From the NCBI RefSeq assembly GCF_017696055.1, contig NZ_JAAORG010000001.1:806001-870000 (forward strand): a stretch of 64,000 bases of DNA, given 5' to 3'. A program made the position numbers and the translations under genes. The stretch is from Prochlorococcus marinus XMU1406. Lineage in GTDB: Bacteria; Cyanobacteriota; Cyanobacteriia; PCC-6307; Cyanobiaceae. This document shows positions 20,438 through 30,666 of this stretch, piece by piece. The notes below the pieces were generated by a model. It ran no database searches. It was given only the letters and a program-made list of their open reading frames with translations, and had not been told where the DNA came from. Each line of letters starts with the position of its first letter. Positions within the stretch are counted from its first letter, which is position 1.

Positions 20438-23400
20438 TTAGAATTCGTTTTTTTCAATTATTGAATCAGTATTAATAATTATGTTCTTTAAATTTTCAAT
20501 GACATCTGATGAACAATTATTCCACATTTTTCTATTGACAATTTCAAGTAATCTTTGTGCAATATCTCTTAAAGCCCATGGATTATTCTCTAGAAAGAAA
20601 TTCCTAAGATCTAGATCACATAACCATGATTTATAAACTTCCTCATAACACCAATCTGAGACTACTTCAGTAGAAGCATCAAAAGCATATAAGTAATCTA
20701 GTGTAGCTGAAAATTCAAACGCTCCTTTATAACCATTATCCTTCATTCCATTTATCCATTTAGGGTTAAGTATTCTTGATATAACAACTTTATTAATTTC
20801 ATCTTGTAATTTTGAAATTTTAGATAATCCAAATTTTGATAAATCACCATGATACATTTCAGGTAATTTACCGCTCAATTTTTTTACTGCTGAAGATAAT
20901 CCACCCTGAAACTGATAATAATCATCAGAATCTAAAATATCATGTTCCTTATTATCTTGGTTATGAACAACTAACTGCACATTTTTAAGAGCATTTTCTA
21001 ATGATTTTTTATCCTCTATAGGTTCAAGATTATCACTGTAAATCCACTTACTCCAATTAAGAAAAGATTCTCCAAAATCATCAATATTTTCCCAATTAGA
21101 ATTTGAAATTAGTTCTTGCAGACCAGCTCCATATGAACCTGGCGCTGACCCAAATATACGATTAATTGAATCACCATCCCTTGATGCCCCAGCAAGAGGG
21201 TTAAATTTATCATCCTCATTAAGATTAGAAACAAGATTTATTGCTTTAGAAGTTAATTTAACTAACTGTGGAAATGCATCTCTAAACATTCCCGAAATCC
21301 TTAAAGTAACATCAACCCTTGGTCTTTCGAGAACAGATAAAGGAATGATTTCTAGATCTACTACTCTTCTTGAAGGCCCATCCCAAATAGGCTGTACTCC
21401 TAATAAATATAGTATTTGACAAATGTCTTCACCACCATTTCTCATTGTGGATGTTGCCCATACAGATATTGCTATATTTTTTAAATCTTCTCCATTATCT
21501 TGTTTGTATAAATTAAGTATTTGTGAAGCGGATTGACAACCAACACTCCATGCTGATTCTGTTGGCAGTCCTCTCGAATCAACTGAAAAGAAATTTTTAC
21601 CAGTGGGTAAAGCTTCAGTTTTACCTCTCGTAGGGGCTCCAGATGGACCACTTTTTACATATTGTCCATTTAATGAATTAATAAATGATAATTTCTCATT
21701 ATATGAAGAATTAATGATTGGATATAGAATCTCTTTTTTTAATAACAAAAAATACTTATTATGTTTTTTTTCATTAAAGAAATAGTCTATTATTTTCTGA
21801 TTTTTATATTTTTCTAGATTTTTTATATTGGTATTCTTTTTGTAAAAAAACAAATATATTAAATACTTTGCTTGTTGTTCCAAAAAATCAATAGCCATTC
21901 TAAACTTTAAAATGTTTTTGTTGGAAAAAGTCAATAATATTTTTTTATCCTTTTCACTTAACTTTTGATCATATTTATTTGTCCAAGGATCCAAATCGAG
22001 TTTTAAATGTTTTGCTATATATTGAACAATCCCAATTCGATTAGCATTTGGCACTCTAGCGATACACAAGAATAAATTTATTTCATTAATTTCATTCTGC
22101 CTATTACCAAAAATATGCAATCCTGTCCTAATTTGAGATTCTTTAATTTTGCAAAGAAAAGAATCAATCTCTTCAATTTGATTATTTTTATTTTTTAAAG
22201 TGATTTCGTTAAAATCTTTTTTAATTAATTCAAAAATGGATTTTTCTATAATTTCAATCCTATTAGAATCTAATAATTTTGCTTCAAAATATTCGTCTAA
22301 ATAATTTTCTAATATTGAATATTTTCCATATAATTCTGACCTATCCAAAGGAGGGGTTAAATGATCAATAATTGTTGCAGCAGTTCTTCTTTTAGCTTGG
22401 GATCCTTCTCCTGGATCATTTACGATAAAAGGATATATGTTTGGTATTGCTGGACAAATAATATTTGGAAAACATTTATTACTTAGACCTATAGATTTGC
22501 CAGGTAACCATTCAACAGTCCCATGTTTACCAATATGGCAAATAGCATTTGCGTTAAAAACTTTTTCAATCCAAAAATATTGTGCTAAATATCTATGGGG
22601 AGGTGGAAGATCGGGAGAATGAATATCTCTATCAGTGAAAGCGTCATAACCTCGTTGAGGTTGAATCAATAAAGTTATTTTTCCAAATCTAATACCATTT
22701 ATTGAGAAGCCTTCATTATCAAGATCGATCGCTTCTGATGGTTTGCCCCAACGGTTAACAATAATATTTTTTGGTTCAAGTTCTAAATAATTCCAATATT
22801 TTAAATATTCACTAAGTGGTAAGTAATCTAAAGGTTTATTATTTTGAGATTCAAGATCATTAGTTCTAGTTTTTATAAGTATTGACATTAATTCCGAAGA
22901 ATCTTGAGGATAATTAAAAGATCCAAGATCATAACCTTCTTCTTTTAACCAGTTAAGAATATTTATTATCGAAGATGGTGTATTAAGACCAACACCATTA
23001 CCGATTCTTCCATTCTTTACTGGATAATTACTTATTATTAAACAAATTTTTTTATCAAAATTATTAAGTTTTTGAAGTTTCACATAATTCGTTGCGAATT
23101 TTGAAATCCATTTAATACCTACTTGATCAGCTTTGTAACTGGTTATTTCACTGTAGAGTGTATTTTTTTCAGAAATTATTTCTTTAAATGCTGAAGGACA
23201 GGTAGTAATCCTTCCATCAAATTCAGGAATAATTATTTGCATTAATAAATCAGATGAATTCATTCCAATGGATGAATTTAACCAATTTTTTCTTGATCTA
23301 TTAGAAGAAAGAAGTTGTAAAATTGGAATTTTAAGAGAAGTAAAAATATTTGTAGAATTTTCAATTAATTCGTTATTTTTGATTTGAGATGAAGAAAATG

Positions 23401-24175
23401 AAGTTGTGGTAATTATTAATTTAATATCTTCCTTTTTAAAAATATCTATTAATTTCTTTTGAATAATATGATCTTTTAGTGTGGAAATAAATAACGTTTT
23501 AGGCGATAGTCCGCATCTTCGTAACTGCAAGTTAAGTTTTTCGTTTACTTCAATTTCATTAGCCAAAAAAAGTGATTTATAAGATATTATTCCTATCTTT
23601 TCGCCTTTTTCAATTTTCCAATCATATAAATAAGGATCTGCATAAAAACTAATATTCAAAAACTCATCAGGAATTAATGTTTCATTTACCTTTAGATAAT
23701 TTAAACAATTAAGAAATTTTCTATAATTGTCCATTCCTCCCGATCTTAGTAATCTAGAAATATTTAATGCAATATTTTTATCTATACTGCTTATTTCACT
23801 TAAGGAAACTTCCTGATCAACAGTACCTGATAGGATTAGTAACTTCCTTTTTTTATTGACTGCTTGCCAATTTAAAAGTTGTTCAATTCCATAGTTCCAT
23901 GTACCTTTATCTCCAAAAATTCTTAGTATGACAACTTTTGCATAATTAATTGTTTTTAATAAATAATTATCTATTTGAGCTGAGGAATTTAAATTAGAAA
24001 TTTCTAAAGCTCTTATATTATTTTTTAATGAAGCAAATTCCTTTTCTAACAATAAGTTTGATATGAGATTTAAATCAGCTTTGACACTTGTTATAAAAAT
24101 AAAATCTGCCGTTGGTTGCTCAATTAAATCATCCTTATTCTTTTCATTTCCTGCTATATTTAATATCCTGTGCAT
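20438..24175 (-). CDS. cobN: cobaltochelatase subunit CobN
   Basis: A 1245-residue large chelatase subunit of the CobN/ChlH superfamily, which holds the corrin (CobN) or porphyrin (ChlH) during ATP-driven metal insertion. I call CobN from features such as RGYDAFTDRDIHSPDLPPPH, HIGKHGTVEWLPGK, VNDPGEGSQAKRR, GPSGAPTRGKTEALPTGKNF and WATSTMRNGGEDI. The N-terminal 250 residues are more diverged. Role: cobalt insertion in cobamide synthesis. The presence of cobU and metH in the same window fits a cobamide-making, B12-using cell. A ChlH assignment is less likely but a family tree would settle it. Confidence 0.88.
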   Translation of the reverse strand: MHRILNIAGNEKNKDDLIEQPTADFIFITSVKADLNLISNLLLEKEFASLKNNIRALEISNLNSSAQIDNYLLKTINYAKVVILRIFGDKGTWNYGIEQLLNWQAVNKKRKLLILSGTVDQEVSLSEISSIDKNIALNISRLLRSGGMDNYRKFLNCLNYLKVNETLIPDEFLNISFYADPYLYDWKIEKGEKIGIISYKSLFLANEIEVNEKLNLQLRRCGLSPKTLFISTLKDHIIQKKLIDIFKKEDIKLIITTTSFSSSQIKNNELIENSTNIFTSLKIPILQLLSSNRSRKNWLNSSIGMNSSDLLMQIIIPEFDGRITTCPSAFKEIISEKNTLYSEITSYKADQVGIKWISKFATNYVKLQKLNNFDKKICLIISNYPVKNGRIGNGVGLNTPSSIINILNWLKEEGYDLGSFNYPQDSSELMSILIKTRTNDLESQNNKPLDYLPLSEYLKYWNYLELEPKNIIVNRWGKPSEAIDLDNEGFSINGIRFGKITLLIQPQRGYDAFTDRDIHSPDLPPPHRYLAQYFWIEKVFNANAICHIGKHGTVEWLPGKSIGLSNKCFPNIICPAIPNIYPFIVNDPGEGSQAKRRTAATIIDHLTPPLDRSELYGKYSILENYLDEYFEAKLLDSNRIEIIEKSIFELIKKDFNEITLKNKNNQIEEIDSFLCKIKESQIRTGLHIFGNRQNEINEINLFLCIARVPNANRIGIVQYIAKHLKLDLDPWTNKYDQKLSEKDKKILLTFSNKNILKFRMAIDFLEQQAKYLIYLFFYKKNTNIKNLEKYKNQKIIDYFFNEKKHNKYFLLLKKEILYPIINSSYNEKLSFINSLNGQYVKSGPSGAPTRGKTEALPTGKNFFSVDSRGLPTESAWSVGCQSASQILNLYKQDNGEDLKNIAISVWATSTMRNGGEDICQILYLLGVQPIWDGPSRRVVDLEIIPLSVLERPRVDVTLRISGMFRDAFPQLVKLTSKAINLVSNLNEDDKFNPLAGASRDGDSINRIFGSAPGSYGAGLQELISNSNWENIDDFGESFLNWSKWIYSDNLEPIEDKKSLENALKNVQLVVHNQDNKEHDILDSDDYYQFQGGLSSAVKKLSGKLPEMYHGDLSKFGLSKISKLQDEINKVVISRILNPKWINGMKDNGYKGAFEFSATLDYLYAFDASTEVVSDWCYEEVYKSWLCDLDLRNFFLENNPWALRDIAQRLLEIVNRKMWNNCSSDVIENLKNIIINTDSIIEKNEF

Positions 24176-24247
24176 TTTTATATATGTATAAGGTTTAGAA
24201 TACGTAAGTAGGATAAAACAAGTTTACCTTAATTAAATAAATTGAAT

Positions 24248-25162
24248 ATGCATGAATTTCTTCCATACGCCTGGTTCGAAGGTAAATGTATTCCATTTAA
24301 AGAAGCAAAAATATCAATAGCTACTCATGCACTACATTATGGTACTGCTGCATTTGGAGGAATGCGAGCGATACCTAACCCTACAAATAAAGATGAATTC
24401 CTTTTATTTAGAACTGATAAACACATAAAAAGATTATCTCAAAGTGCAAAATTACTCTTAACTGATATTTCTGAAGAATATATTTTTAAAGCCTTAGAGG
24501 AAGTTATTAAAAGAAATAAGCCAGAAAAACCTATTTATATTAGACCATTCGTATATACAAGCGATTTAGGTATAGCTCCAAGGTTACACAATATTGAAAC
24601 AGATTTCTTTATGTATTGTATTGAACTAGGAGATTATCTATCCCCAGATGGAGTTTCTTGTAGAATGAGTAGTTGGACTAGACAAGAAGATAGATCTCTC
24701 CCATTAAGAGGAAAAATAAGTGGGGCTTATATAACTAGTTCTTTAGCTAAAACAGAAGCTAGTTTATCGGGTTTTGATGAAGCCTTGTTATTAAATTCAA
24801 GTGGTAAGGTAAGCGAAGCTAGTGGTATGAATTTATTTATTGTAAGAAATGGAGACTTAATCACTCCTGGTGTTGATCAAGATATCCTTGAGGGGATTAC
24901 TAGAGCTAGTGTAATTGAATTAGCAAAATCTTTTGGAATAAATGTAATTGAAAGGCCTGTGGATAAAACAGAATTATTAATAGCAGATGAAGTTTTTCTA
25001 ACTGGTACAGCAGCAAAAATTACACCAGTTAAAAAAATTGAATCAAGCGAATTAAATGGTGAAAGACCAATAATGAATAAATTAAAAAGTAAGCTTATAG
25101 AAATAACAGAAGGTCGTTCTCAAGACTATGATAATTGGGTAACAAGAATTTCACTAAAATAA
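24248..25162 (+). CDS. ilvE: branched-chain amino acid aminotransferase
   Basis: A 304-residue fold type IV PLP aminotransferase acting in the last step of Leu, Ile and Val synthesis. ATG 24248 gives the family-typical N-terminus MHEFLPYAWFEGK; a TTG two codons upstream is also possible. The PLP lysine is in LRGKISGAYITSS, the conserved glutamate is in GKVSEASGMNLF, and the phosphate-binding TGTAAKITPV occurs near the end. It lies 18 bp before metH on the same strand. D-amino acid aminotransferase is a related alternative but the N-terminus favours IlvE. Confidence 0.93.
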   Translation: MHEFLPYAWFEGKCIPFKEAKISIATHALHYGTAAFGGMRAIPNPTNKDEFLLFRTDKHIKRLSQSAKLLLTDISEEYIFKALEEVIKRNKPEKPIYIRPFVYTSDLGIAPRLHNIETDFFMYCIELGDYLSPDGVSCRMSSWTRQEDRSLPLRGKISGAYITSSLAKTEASLSGFDEALLLNSSGKVSEASGMNLFIVRNGDLITPGVDQDILEGITRASVIELAKSFGINVIERPVDKTELLIADEVFLTGTAAKITPVKKIESSELNGERPIMNKLKSKLIEITEGRSQDYDNWVTRISLK

Positions 25163-25180
25163 ATTAATTTTTACCTAAAA

Positions 25181-28100
25181 ATGGAATCTTTCAGAAACTA
25201 TCTAAATAGAGATGAAAAACCATTAATTATTTTTGACGGAGGTACTGGAACATCTTTTCAGAACTTAAATCTTAAAGCAGATGACTTTGGAGGAAAAGAA
25301 TTAGAGGGATGTAATGAGAACCTTGTTTTATCATCGCCAGAGGTAGTTGAGAAGGTTCATAATTCATTTTTAGAAGCAGGTTGTCATGTTATAGAAACTA
25401 ATACATTTGGAGCCTCATCAATAGTTCTTGATGAATATGATATTGCGGATAAGGCTTATGAGATAAATAAAAATGCGGCATTTATAGCCAAAAAAGCTGC
25501 TGCCAAATACTCATCAGTTGATAAACCAAGGTTTGTAGCAGGTTCAATTGGGCCAACAACTAAATTACCCACCTTAGGACATATAGATTTTGATGAATTA
25601 AAGCAAACATATAAAGAACAAATTTATGGTCTTATAGATGGAGGAGTTGATCTTCTTTTGATTGAAACTTGTCAGGATGTTTTACAAATTAAATCTGCCT
25701 TATTAGCATCAAAAGAAATTCTTGAAAGTAAAAATATAGATATCCCTTTAATGGTATCTATAACAATGGAAACAACAGGTACTATGCTTGTTGGATCTGA
25801 TATTGCATCTGCATTAACAATATTAGAACCATTTAATATAGATATCCTTGGACTTAATTGTGCAACTGGTCCAGAGCAAATGAAGGAACATATTAAATAT
25901 TTGTCTGAAAATTCTCCCTTCGCTATAAGTTGTATTCCCAATGCAGGGCTTCCTGAAAATATTGGTGGTGTAGCTCACTATAGATTGAAGCCAATAGAAT
26001 TAAAGATGCAGTTAATGAATTTTATATATGACTTTAATGTTCAATTAATAGGTGGATGTTGTGGGACAACACCTGAACATATAAAATACCTGTCTTCAAT
26101 AATCGATGAAATTATTGATACTGAAAGGACTAACAACAATGGTAAGAAAAATTCAAGCGGTTTTATTCCATCTGCCTCATCAATATATAACTCTGTGCCA
26201 TACAAACAAGACAATTCAATTTTGATAGTAGGAGAAAGATTAAATGCAAGTGGATCGAAAAAGGTAAGGGAGTTATTAAATAACGACGATTGGGATGGCC
26301 TAGTTGCAATTGCCAAGCAACAACAAAAAGAAAATGCTCACGTTCTTGATGTAAATGTCGATTATGTAGGAAGAGACGGGGTGAAAGATATGAATGAAAT
26401 AACTTCAAGATTAGTTACCAATATAAATTTACCATTAATGATTGACTCTACAGATGCTGACAAAATGGAAAGTGGATTAAAGTCAGCTGGTGGTAAATGT
26501 ATTATAAATTCAACCAATTACGAAGACGGCAATGAAAGGTTTGATCAAGTACTAAATTTAGCTTTAGGGTATGGTTCAGGTCTTGTTGTCGGAACAATTG
26601 ATGAAGATGGAATGGCAAGGAATGCAGAAAAAAAATATAAGATTGTCAAGCGAGCGATTAATAGAACTAGAGAATGTGGTTTGTCAGATTATGAGCTATT
26701 TTTTGATCCATTAGCTCTGCCAATATCTACAGGGATAGAAGAAGATAGATTAAACGCTAAAGAAACTATTAGTGCTATATTAAAAATTCGTGAAAATTTC
26801 CCAGATATTCATATCATACTTGGGATATCAAACATTAGTTTTGGTCTTTCACCATTATCAAGAATTAATCTAAATTCAATATTTTTAGATGAATGCATTA
26901 AAGCAGGATTAGATTCTGCTATCATCGCACCAAACAAAATTTTGCCATTATCAAAAATTTCTGAAGAAACTAAAAAGCTTTGCTTAGATTTGATTTATGA
27001 TAAAAGAGAATTTGAAGATGATATTTGTATTTATGATCCATTAGTAGAATTAACAAAGGCTTTTCAAGATTTATCTATTCAAGATTTCAAAAAAGCTTCT
27101 TCAGAAAATAAAAACCTAACTCTTGAAGAAAGTCTGAAAAATCATATTATTGATGGAGAAAAAATAGGATTAGAGGATCAATTAAATAAAGCGTTAAAAA
27201 AATATAAACCTCTTGAAATAATTAATACCTTTTTACTAGATGGGATGAAAGTTGTAGGAGATTTATTTGGCTCAGGTCAAATGCAATTGCCATTTGTACT
27301 CCAATCCGCTGAAACAATGAAATTTGCTGTTTCAATTTTAGAACCATATATGGAAACTGTAGATGAAAAAATATCAAATGGAAAACTCTTAATTGCAACT
27401 GTCAAAGGCGATGTTCATGATATTGGAAAAAATTTGGTAGATATAATACTTACAAATAATGGTTTTGACGTAATAAATCTTGGAATAAAGCAAGATGTTT
27501 CAGCAATTATAGATGCACAAAAAAAGCACAATGCAGATTGCATCGCTATGAGCGGATTACTTGTTAAATCAACTGCTTTTATGAAAGATAATTTAGAGGC
27601 TTTTAATAATGAAAATATTAGTGTACCAGTAATATTAGGAGGTGCTGCCTTAACCCCAAAATTTGTAAATGAGGACTGCAGCAAAATATATAAAGGGAAA
27701 ATATTGTACGGAAAAGATGCGTTCACTGATCTTAAATTCATGAATGAATATATGGATAATAAGAAAAAGGGTAATTGGTCAAATACAGAGGGTTTCATTA
27801 ACAATGAGGGTATAAATATTAATTTAGCTTCATCAAAAGCCAACTCTCAAGCTGTTAAAAAATCAATATCCATAAATACCGAGACTTCCAAATTAAATTT
27901 AAAAGAAAAGTTTATAAGATCTAAATTTATAAATGAAGAAGATCCAATTCAAGCCCCTTTCTTGGGAACGAAAGTCTTGAACGATGTTGATATAGATTTA
28001 AATAAGTTAATATTTTATTTAGATACAAAAGCTCTATTTAGCGGGCAATGGCAAATAAAAAAAGGAAAAAACCAAAGCGTAGATGAATACAATAACTATT

Positions 28101-28747
28101 TGGATTCATATGCTAAACCATTGTTAGATAAATGGTTAGAGATAATTATTGAGAAAAAACTTATATCACCCAAAGCAGTTTATGGATATTTCAGATGCGG
28201 GAGAAAAGATAATAGTATTTTCTTATTTGATGAGAAATCGTTAAATAAAAGTTCCCAATTTAATTTTCCACGACAAAAATCTGGGAATAATTTATGTATA
28301 GCTGATTTTTATTGTGATTTGAATAATGATAAACCGATAGATATATTTCCTATGCAGGCAGTAACTATGGGCGATATTGCTAGTGAATATTCTCAAAAAT
28401 TATTTAAAGAAGATAAATATAGCGATTATTTGTTATTCCATGGACTTACAGTGCAATTAGCAGAAGCTCTAGCTGAGTATGTCCATGCATTAATTCGTAT
28501 TGAATGTGGTTTTAGGTCTGAAGAACCAGACAAAAATAGAGAAATACTAGCTCAAAAATATAGAGGAGCTAGATATTCTTTTGGTTATCCTGCATGTCCA
28601 AAAGTATCTGATTCAAACATACAATTATCATTGTTGGATGCAAAAAGAATAAACTTGACCATGGATGAATCTGAACAACTTCATCCAGAACAAAGTACTA
28701 CAGCTATCATTGCACTACACTCAAAAGCTAAATATTTCAGCGCTTAA
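25181..28747 (+). CDS. metH: B12-dependent methionine synthase
   Basis: A full-length 1188-residue MetH that transfers methyl from methyl-THF to homocysteine through a cobamide. In order: homocysteine-binding domain with zinc cysteines (LGLNCATGP and GGCCGTTPEHI), pterin-binding domain, B12 cap and Rossmann domain with GDVHDIGKN (the cobalt-ligating histidine), and a C-terminal reactivation domain with RGARYSFGYPACPK. No metE appears in the window. No cobalamin riboswitch is evident in the short gap after ilvE. It indicates a cobamide requirement, consistent with cobN and cobU. Confidence 0.96.
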   Translation: MESFRNYLNRDEKPLIIFDGGTGTSFQNLNLKADDFGGKELEGCNENLVLSSPEVVEKVHNSFLEAGCHVIETNTFGASSIVLDEYDIADKAYEINKNAAFIAKKAAAKYSSVDKPRFVAGSIGPTTKLPTLGHIDFDELKQTYKEQIYGLIDGGVDLLLIETCQDVLQIKSALLASKEILESKNIDIPLMVSITMETTGTMLVGSDIASALTILEPFNIDILGLNCATGPEQMKEHIKYLSENSPFAISCIPNAGLPENIGGVAHYRLKPIELKMQLMNFIYDFNVQLIGGCCGTTPEHIKYLSSIIDEIIDTERTNNNGKKNSSGFIPSASSIYNSVPYKQDNSILIVGERLNASGSKKVRELLNNDDWDGLVAIAKQQQKENAHVLDVNVDYVGRDGVKDMNEITSRLVTNINLPLMIDSTDADKMESGLKSAGGKCIINSTNYEDGNERFDQVLNLALGYGSGLVVGTIDEDGMARNAEKKYKIVKRAINRTRECGLSDYELFFDPLALPISTGIEEDRLNAKETISAILKIRENFPDIHIILGISNISFGLSPLSRINLNSIFLDECIKAGLDSAIIAPNKILPLSKISEETKKLCLDLIYDKREFEDDICIYDPLVELTKAFQDLSIQDFKKASSENKNLTLEESLKNHIIDGEKIGLEDQLNKALKKYKPLEIINTFLLDGMKVVGDLFGSGQMQLPFVLQSAETMKFAVSILEPYMETVDEKISNGKLLIATVKGDVHDIGKNLVDIILTNNGFDVINLGIKQDVSAIIDAQKKHNADCIAMSGLLVKSTAFMKDNLEAFNNENISVPVILGGAALTPKFVNEDCSKIYKGKILYGKDAFTDLKFMNEYMDNKKKGNWSNTEGFINNEGININLASSKANSQAVKKSISINTETSKLNLKEKFIRSKFINEEDPIQAPFLGTKVLNDVDIDLNKLIFYLDTKALFSGQWQIKKGKNQSVDEYNNYLDSYAKPLLDKWLEIIIEKKLISPKAVYGYFRCGRKDNSIFLFDEKSLNKSSQFNFPRQKSGNNLCIADFYCDLNNDKPIDIFPMQAVTMGDIASEYSQKLFKEDKYSDYLLFHGLTVQLAEALAEYVHALIRIECGFRSEEPDKNREILAQKYRGARYSFGYPACPKVSDSNIQLSLLDAKRINLTMDESEQLHPEQSTTAIIALHSKAKYFSA

Positions 28748-28756
28748 GCTAGATTT

Positions 28757-28975
28757 TTAGTTGTTTTCTAAATATTCAATAATTTCTTCCTGTAGTTCTT
28801 CCATCGTTTCATTATCACCCAGATCAAGTCCCTCACCTGCGGCATCCTGTGTTAACTCAAGATAATATGAAGCACCATCACTAGATAAAAATTCTAATGC
28901 GGAAGTTTCACCACTATCTTTAAAAGCTTCATAAAGAGCTTTAAATGCTATGTTTTCAGTAAAGTCCCAATCCAT
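28757..28975 (-). CDS. small acidic protein of unknown function
   Basis: A 72-residue, strongly acidic soluble protein (many Asp/Glu, ending EEIIEYLENN). The start ATG 28975 has a GGAGG-like purine run about 30 bases upstream that is too far to be an ordinary ribosome site. The frame's amino-acid composition and position 9 bp from the convergent metH stop support a real gene. I do not recognise the family and assign no function. Confidence 0.7.
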   Translation of the reverse strand: MDWDFTENIAFKALYEAFKDSGETSALEFLSSDGASYYLELTQDAAGEGLDLGDNETMEELQEEIIEYLENN

Positions 28976-29075
28976 AATGAAAAAAACCTTATTAGAATTA
29001 TTACCTCCTTACCCCCCATACTCGTCAACCTTTTTTAAAGAAATGTTGGTGTTTTATTATTATTAAAAAAAATCT

Positions 29076-29459
29076 ATGACCATAAATAATCAAAATCAGT
29101 TAAATGTCCTTGGAGAAAAAATTGAGATTTGTAGTTGCGCACCCATGACAGGGTGGTTCAGGGATGGATTTTGCAACTATGACAAAAATGATGGAGGGAA
29201 TCATTCAATATGTTGTGTAATGGATGATAATTTCCTGAAATATAGTCAATCACAAGGTAATGATTTAATAACTCCCATGCCTATTTATTCGTTCCCAGGA
29301 CTAAAGGATGGTGATCATTGGTGTATTTGTCTTGATAGGTGGAAGCAAGCATTATTAGACGGTCTTGCACCAAAAGTCATATTAGAATCAACGAATATTG
29401 TAGTCTTAGAATCAGTACCTCTGGAAAAATTGAAAGAATATCAATTTAATAAAAAGTAA
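29076..29459 (+). CDS. DUF2237 family protein
   Basis: A 127-residue protein with a Cys-rich N-terminal half that I recognise as DUF2237: NVLGEKIEICSCAPMTGWFR, an FCNYDKNDGGNHSICC block, FLKYSQSQGNDL and GDHWCICLDRW. The conserved cysteines suggest metal binding or redox, but no function is established to my knowledge. No signal peptide. It precedes the ATP adenylyltransferase-like gene by 48 bp. Confidence 0.8.
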   Translation: MTINNQNQLNVLGEKIEICSCAPMTGWFRDGFCNYDKNDGGNHSICCVMDDNFLKYSQSQGNDLITPMPIYSFPGLKDGDHWCICLDRWKQALLDGLAPKVILESTNIVVLESVPLEKLKEYQFNKK

Positions 29460-29507
29460 TTACAAGTTTATTTTTTTTTTTAAAATGAATATGATAAATT
29501 TTTTAAA

Positions 29508-30338
29508 ATGAGTTTAGAAATATATTGGAAAAAAGCACTAGAACAAACTCGATTATCAATTGATGATGAATCATTATATCCTCTCAAAACTGATATTATT
29601 ACAAGAGATTTATATGAAAAAGACGACTTCATAATAAGGAAACTCGATACTTCAAAATTTAATAAAAAAAAAATTTATGGTCCTAAGCAAAATCCGTTTT
29701 GTCCTTGGGAAAAGATACTAGAAATTGATAAAATTGGTGATAATCATCAACTAATATTAAATAAGTACCCTGTACAAAAAGGTCATATTTTACTTATTAC
29801 AAATGAATGGAAACCTCAAAATGGATGGTTAGATATTAATGATTGGAGAGCGATCCAACAAGTTAATAAAGATACTAGTGGATTATGGTTTTTCAATAGT
29901 TCTCCAATTGCGGGAGCAAGTCAACCTCACAGGCATTTTCAACTTCTGCGTAGATCTAAAAGTGAGATATCATGCCCTAGAGAAGAGTGGTTTTTAGAGA
30001 TGAACTCATATCAAGATCTAGATAGTAAGCTTAAAAAAAATATTATTGTATCCAAATTTAATTTTTTAGAAAATCCATCATGTCTTTTAGAATTTTACTT
30101 AGAATTATGCAAGAAATTAGGAATTGGGGACCCTATTAGTGATAAGAAACCGATATATCCTTACAATATTTTAATAACTAATAAATGGATCGCTATTATA
30201 AAAAGAAAAAATGATCATATTCATGGTTTCAGTATTAACGGTTTAGGATTTGCAGGATATCTATTAGTAACTGAAAATTCAAATATTAATTATTTAAAGA
30301 AATTTGGCCCTGAAAAACTTCTAGAAAGTTTTGTTTGA
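29508..30338 (+). CDS. ATP adenylyltransferase / Ap4A phosphorylase family protein
   Basis: A 276-residue HIT-superfamily protein. The histidine triad-like motif is QPHRHFQLLR near residue 140, preceded by LNKYPVQKGHILLIT, a typical HIT beta-strand, and followed by a C-terminal adenylyltransferase-type domain (YPYNILITNKWIAIIKR). Such enzymes cleave Ap4A by phosphorolysis or adenylylate nucleotides. The exact substrate is an inference from family. It is followed after 3 bp by a convergent small gene. Confidence 0.82.
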   Translation: MSLEIYWKKALEQTRLSIDDESLYPLKTDIITRDLYEKDDFIIRKLDTSKFNKKKIYGPKQNPFCPWEKILEIDKIGDNHQLILNKYPVQKGHILLITNEWKPQNGWLDINDWRAIQQVNKDTSGLWFFNSSPIAGASQPHRHFQLLRRSKSEISCPREEWFLEMNSYQDLDSKLKKNIIVSKFNFLENPSCLLEFYLELCKKLGIGDPISDKKPIYPYNILITNKWIAIIKRKNDHIHGFSINGLGFAGYLLVTENSNINYLKKFGPEKLLESFV

Positions 30339-30341
30339 ATA

Positions 30342-30521
30342 CTAGTTAGTTACTTCTACTTCCTTATCCCTGCTTATTTGGCTTTCTAGAACTTCTATAG
30401 ATGCTGTTACGGAGGCAATTTTACGTTCAAGTGAATCCTTAATATAATTGAGCATTTCTAACTTCTTATGTTGATAAAAACTCTTTTTTTCTTTAGATGA
30501 CTTGAAATTACAATTAAACAT
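30342..30521 (-). CDS. small hypothetical protein (59 aa)
   Basis: A 59-residue frame from ATG 30521 to TAG 30342 (begins MFNCNFKSSKEKKSFYQHKK). It is amphipathic and mostly helical-looking, with a heptad-like LEMLNYIKDSLERKIA and IEVLESQI stretch suggesting a short coiled coil. Its stop is 3 bp from the convergent adenylyltransferase stop, the compact spacing seen throughout this chromosome. I do not recognise a family. Confidence 0.6.
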   Translation of the reverse strand: MFNCNFKSSKEKKSFYQHKKLEMLNYIKDSLERKIASVTASIEVLESQISRDKEVEVTN

Positions 30522-30666
30522 TTTTTTGTTTTATTATAAAAAGATACTTAATTGACTTGTGACATAAAAATAAATTGGTTTTAATTTAAAAACAATATTC
30601 TGTATGGACTTTCAATTTTTTTTTGAATAAAATTAAGTAAATTCCATACTATTCAAGAAAATATTA

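Noticed and set aside
25162-25181. Cobalamin riboswitch before metH
   Set aside because: The gap after ilvE is only 18 bp, too short for the element.
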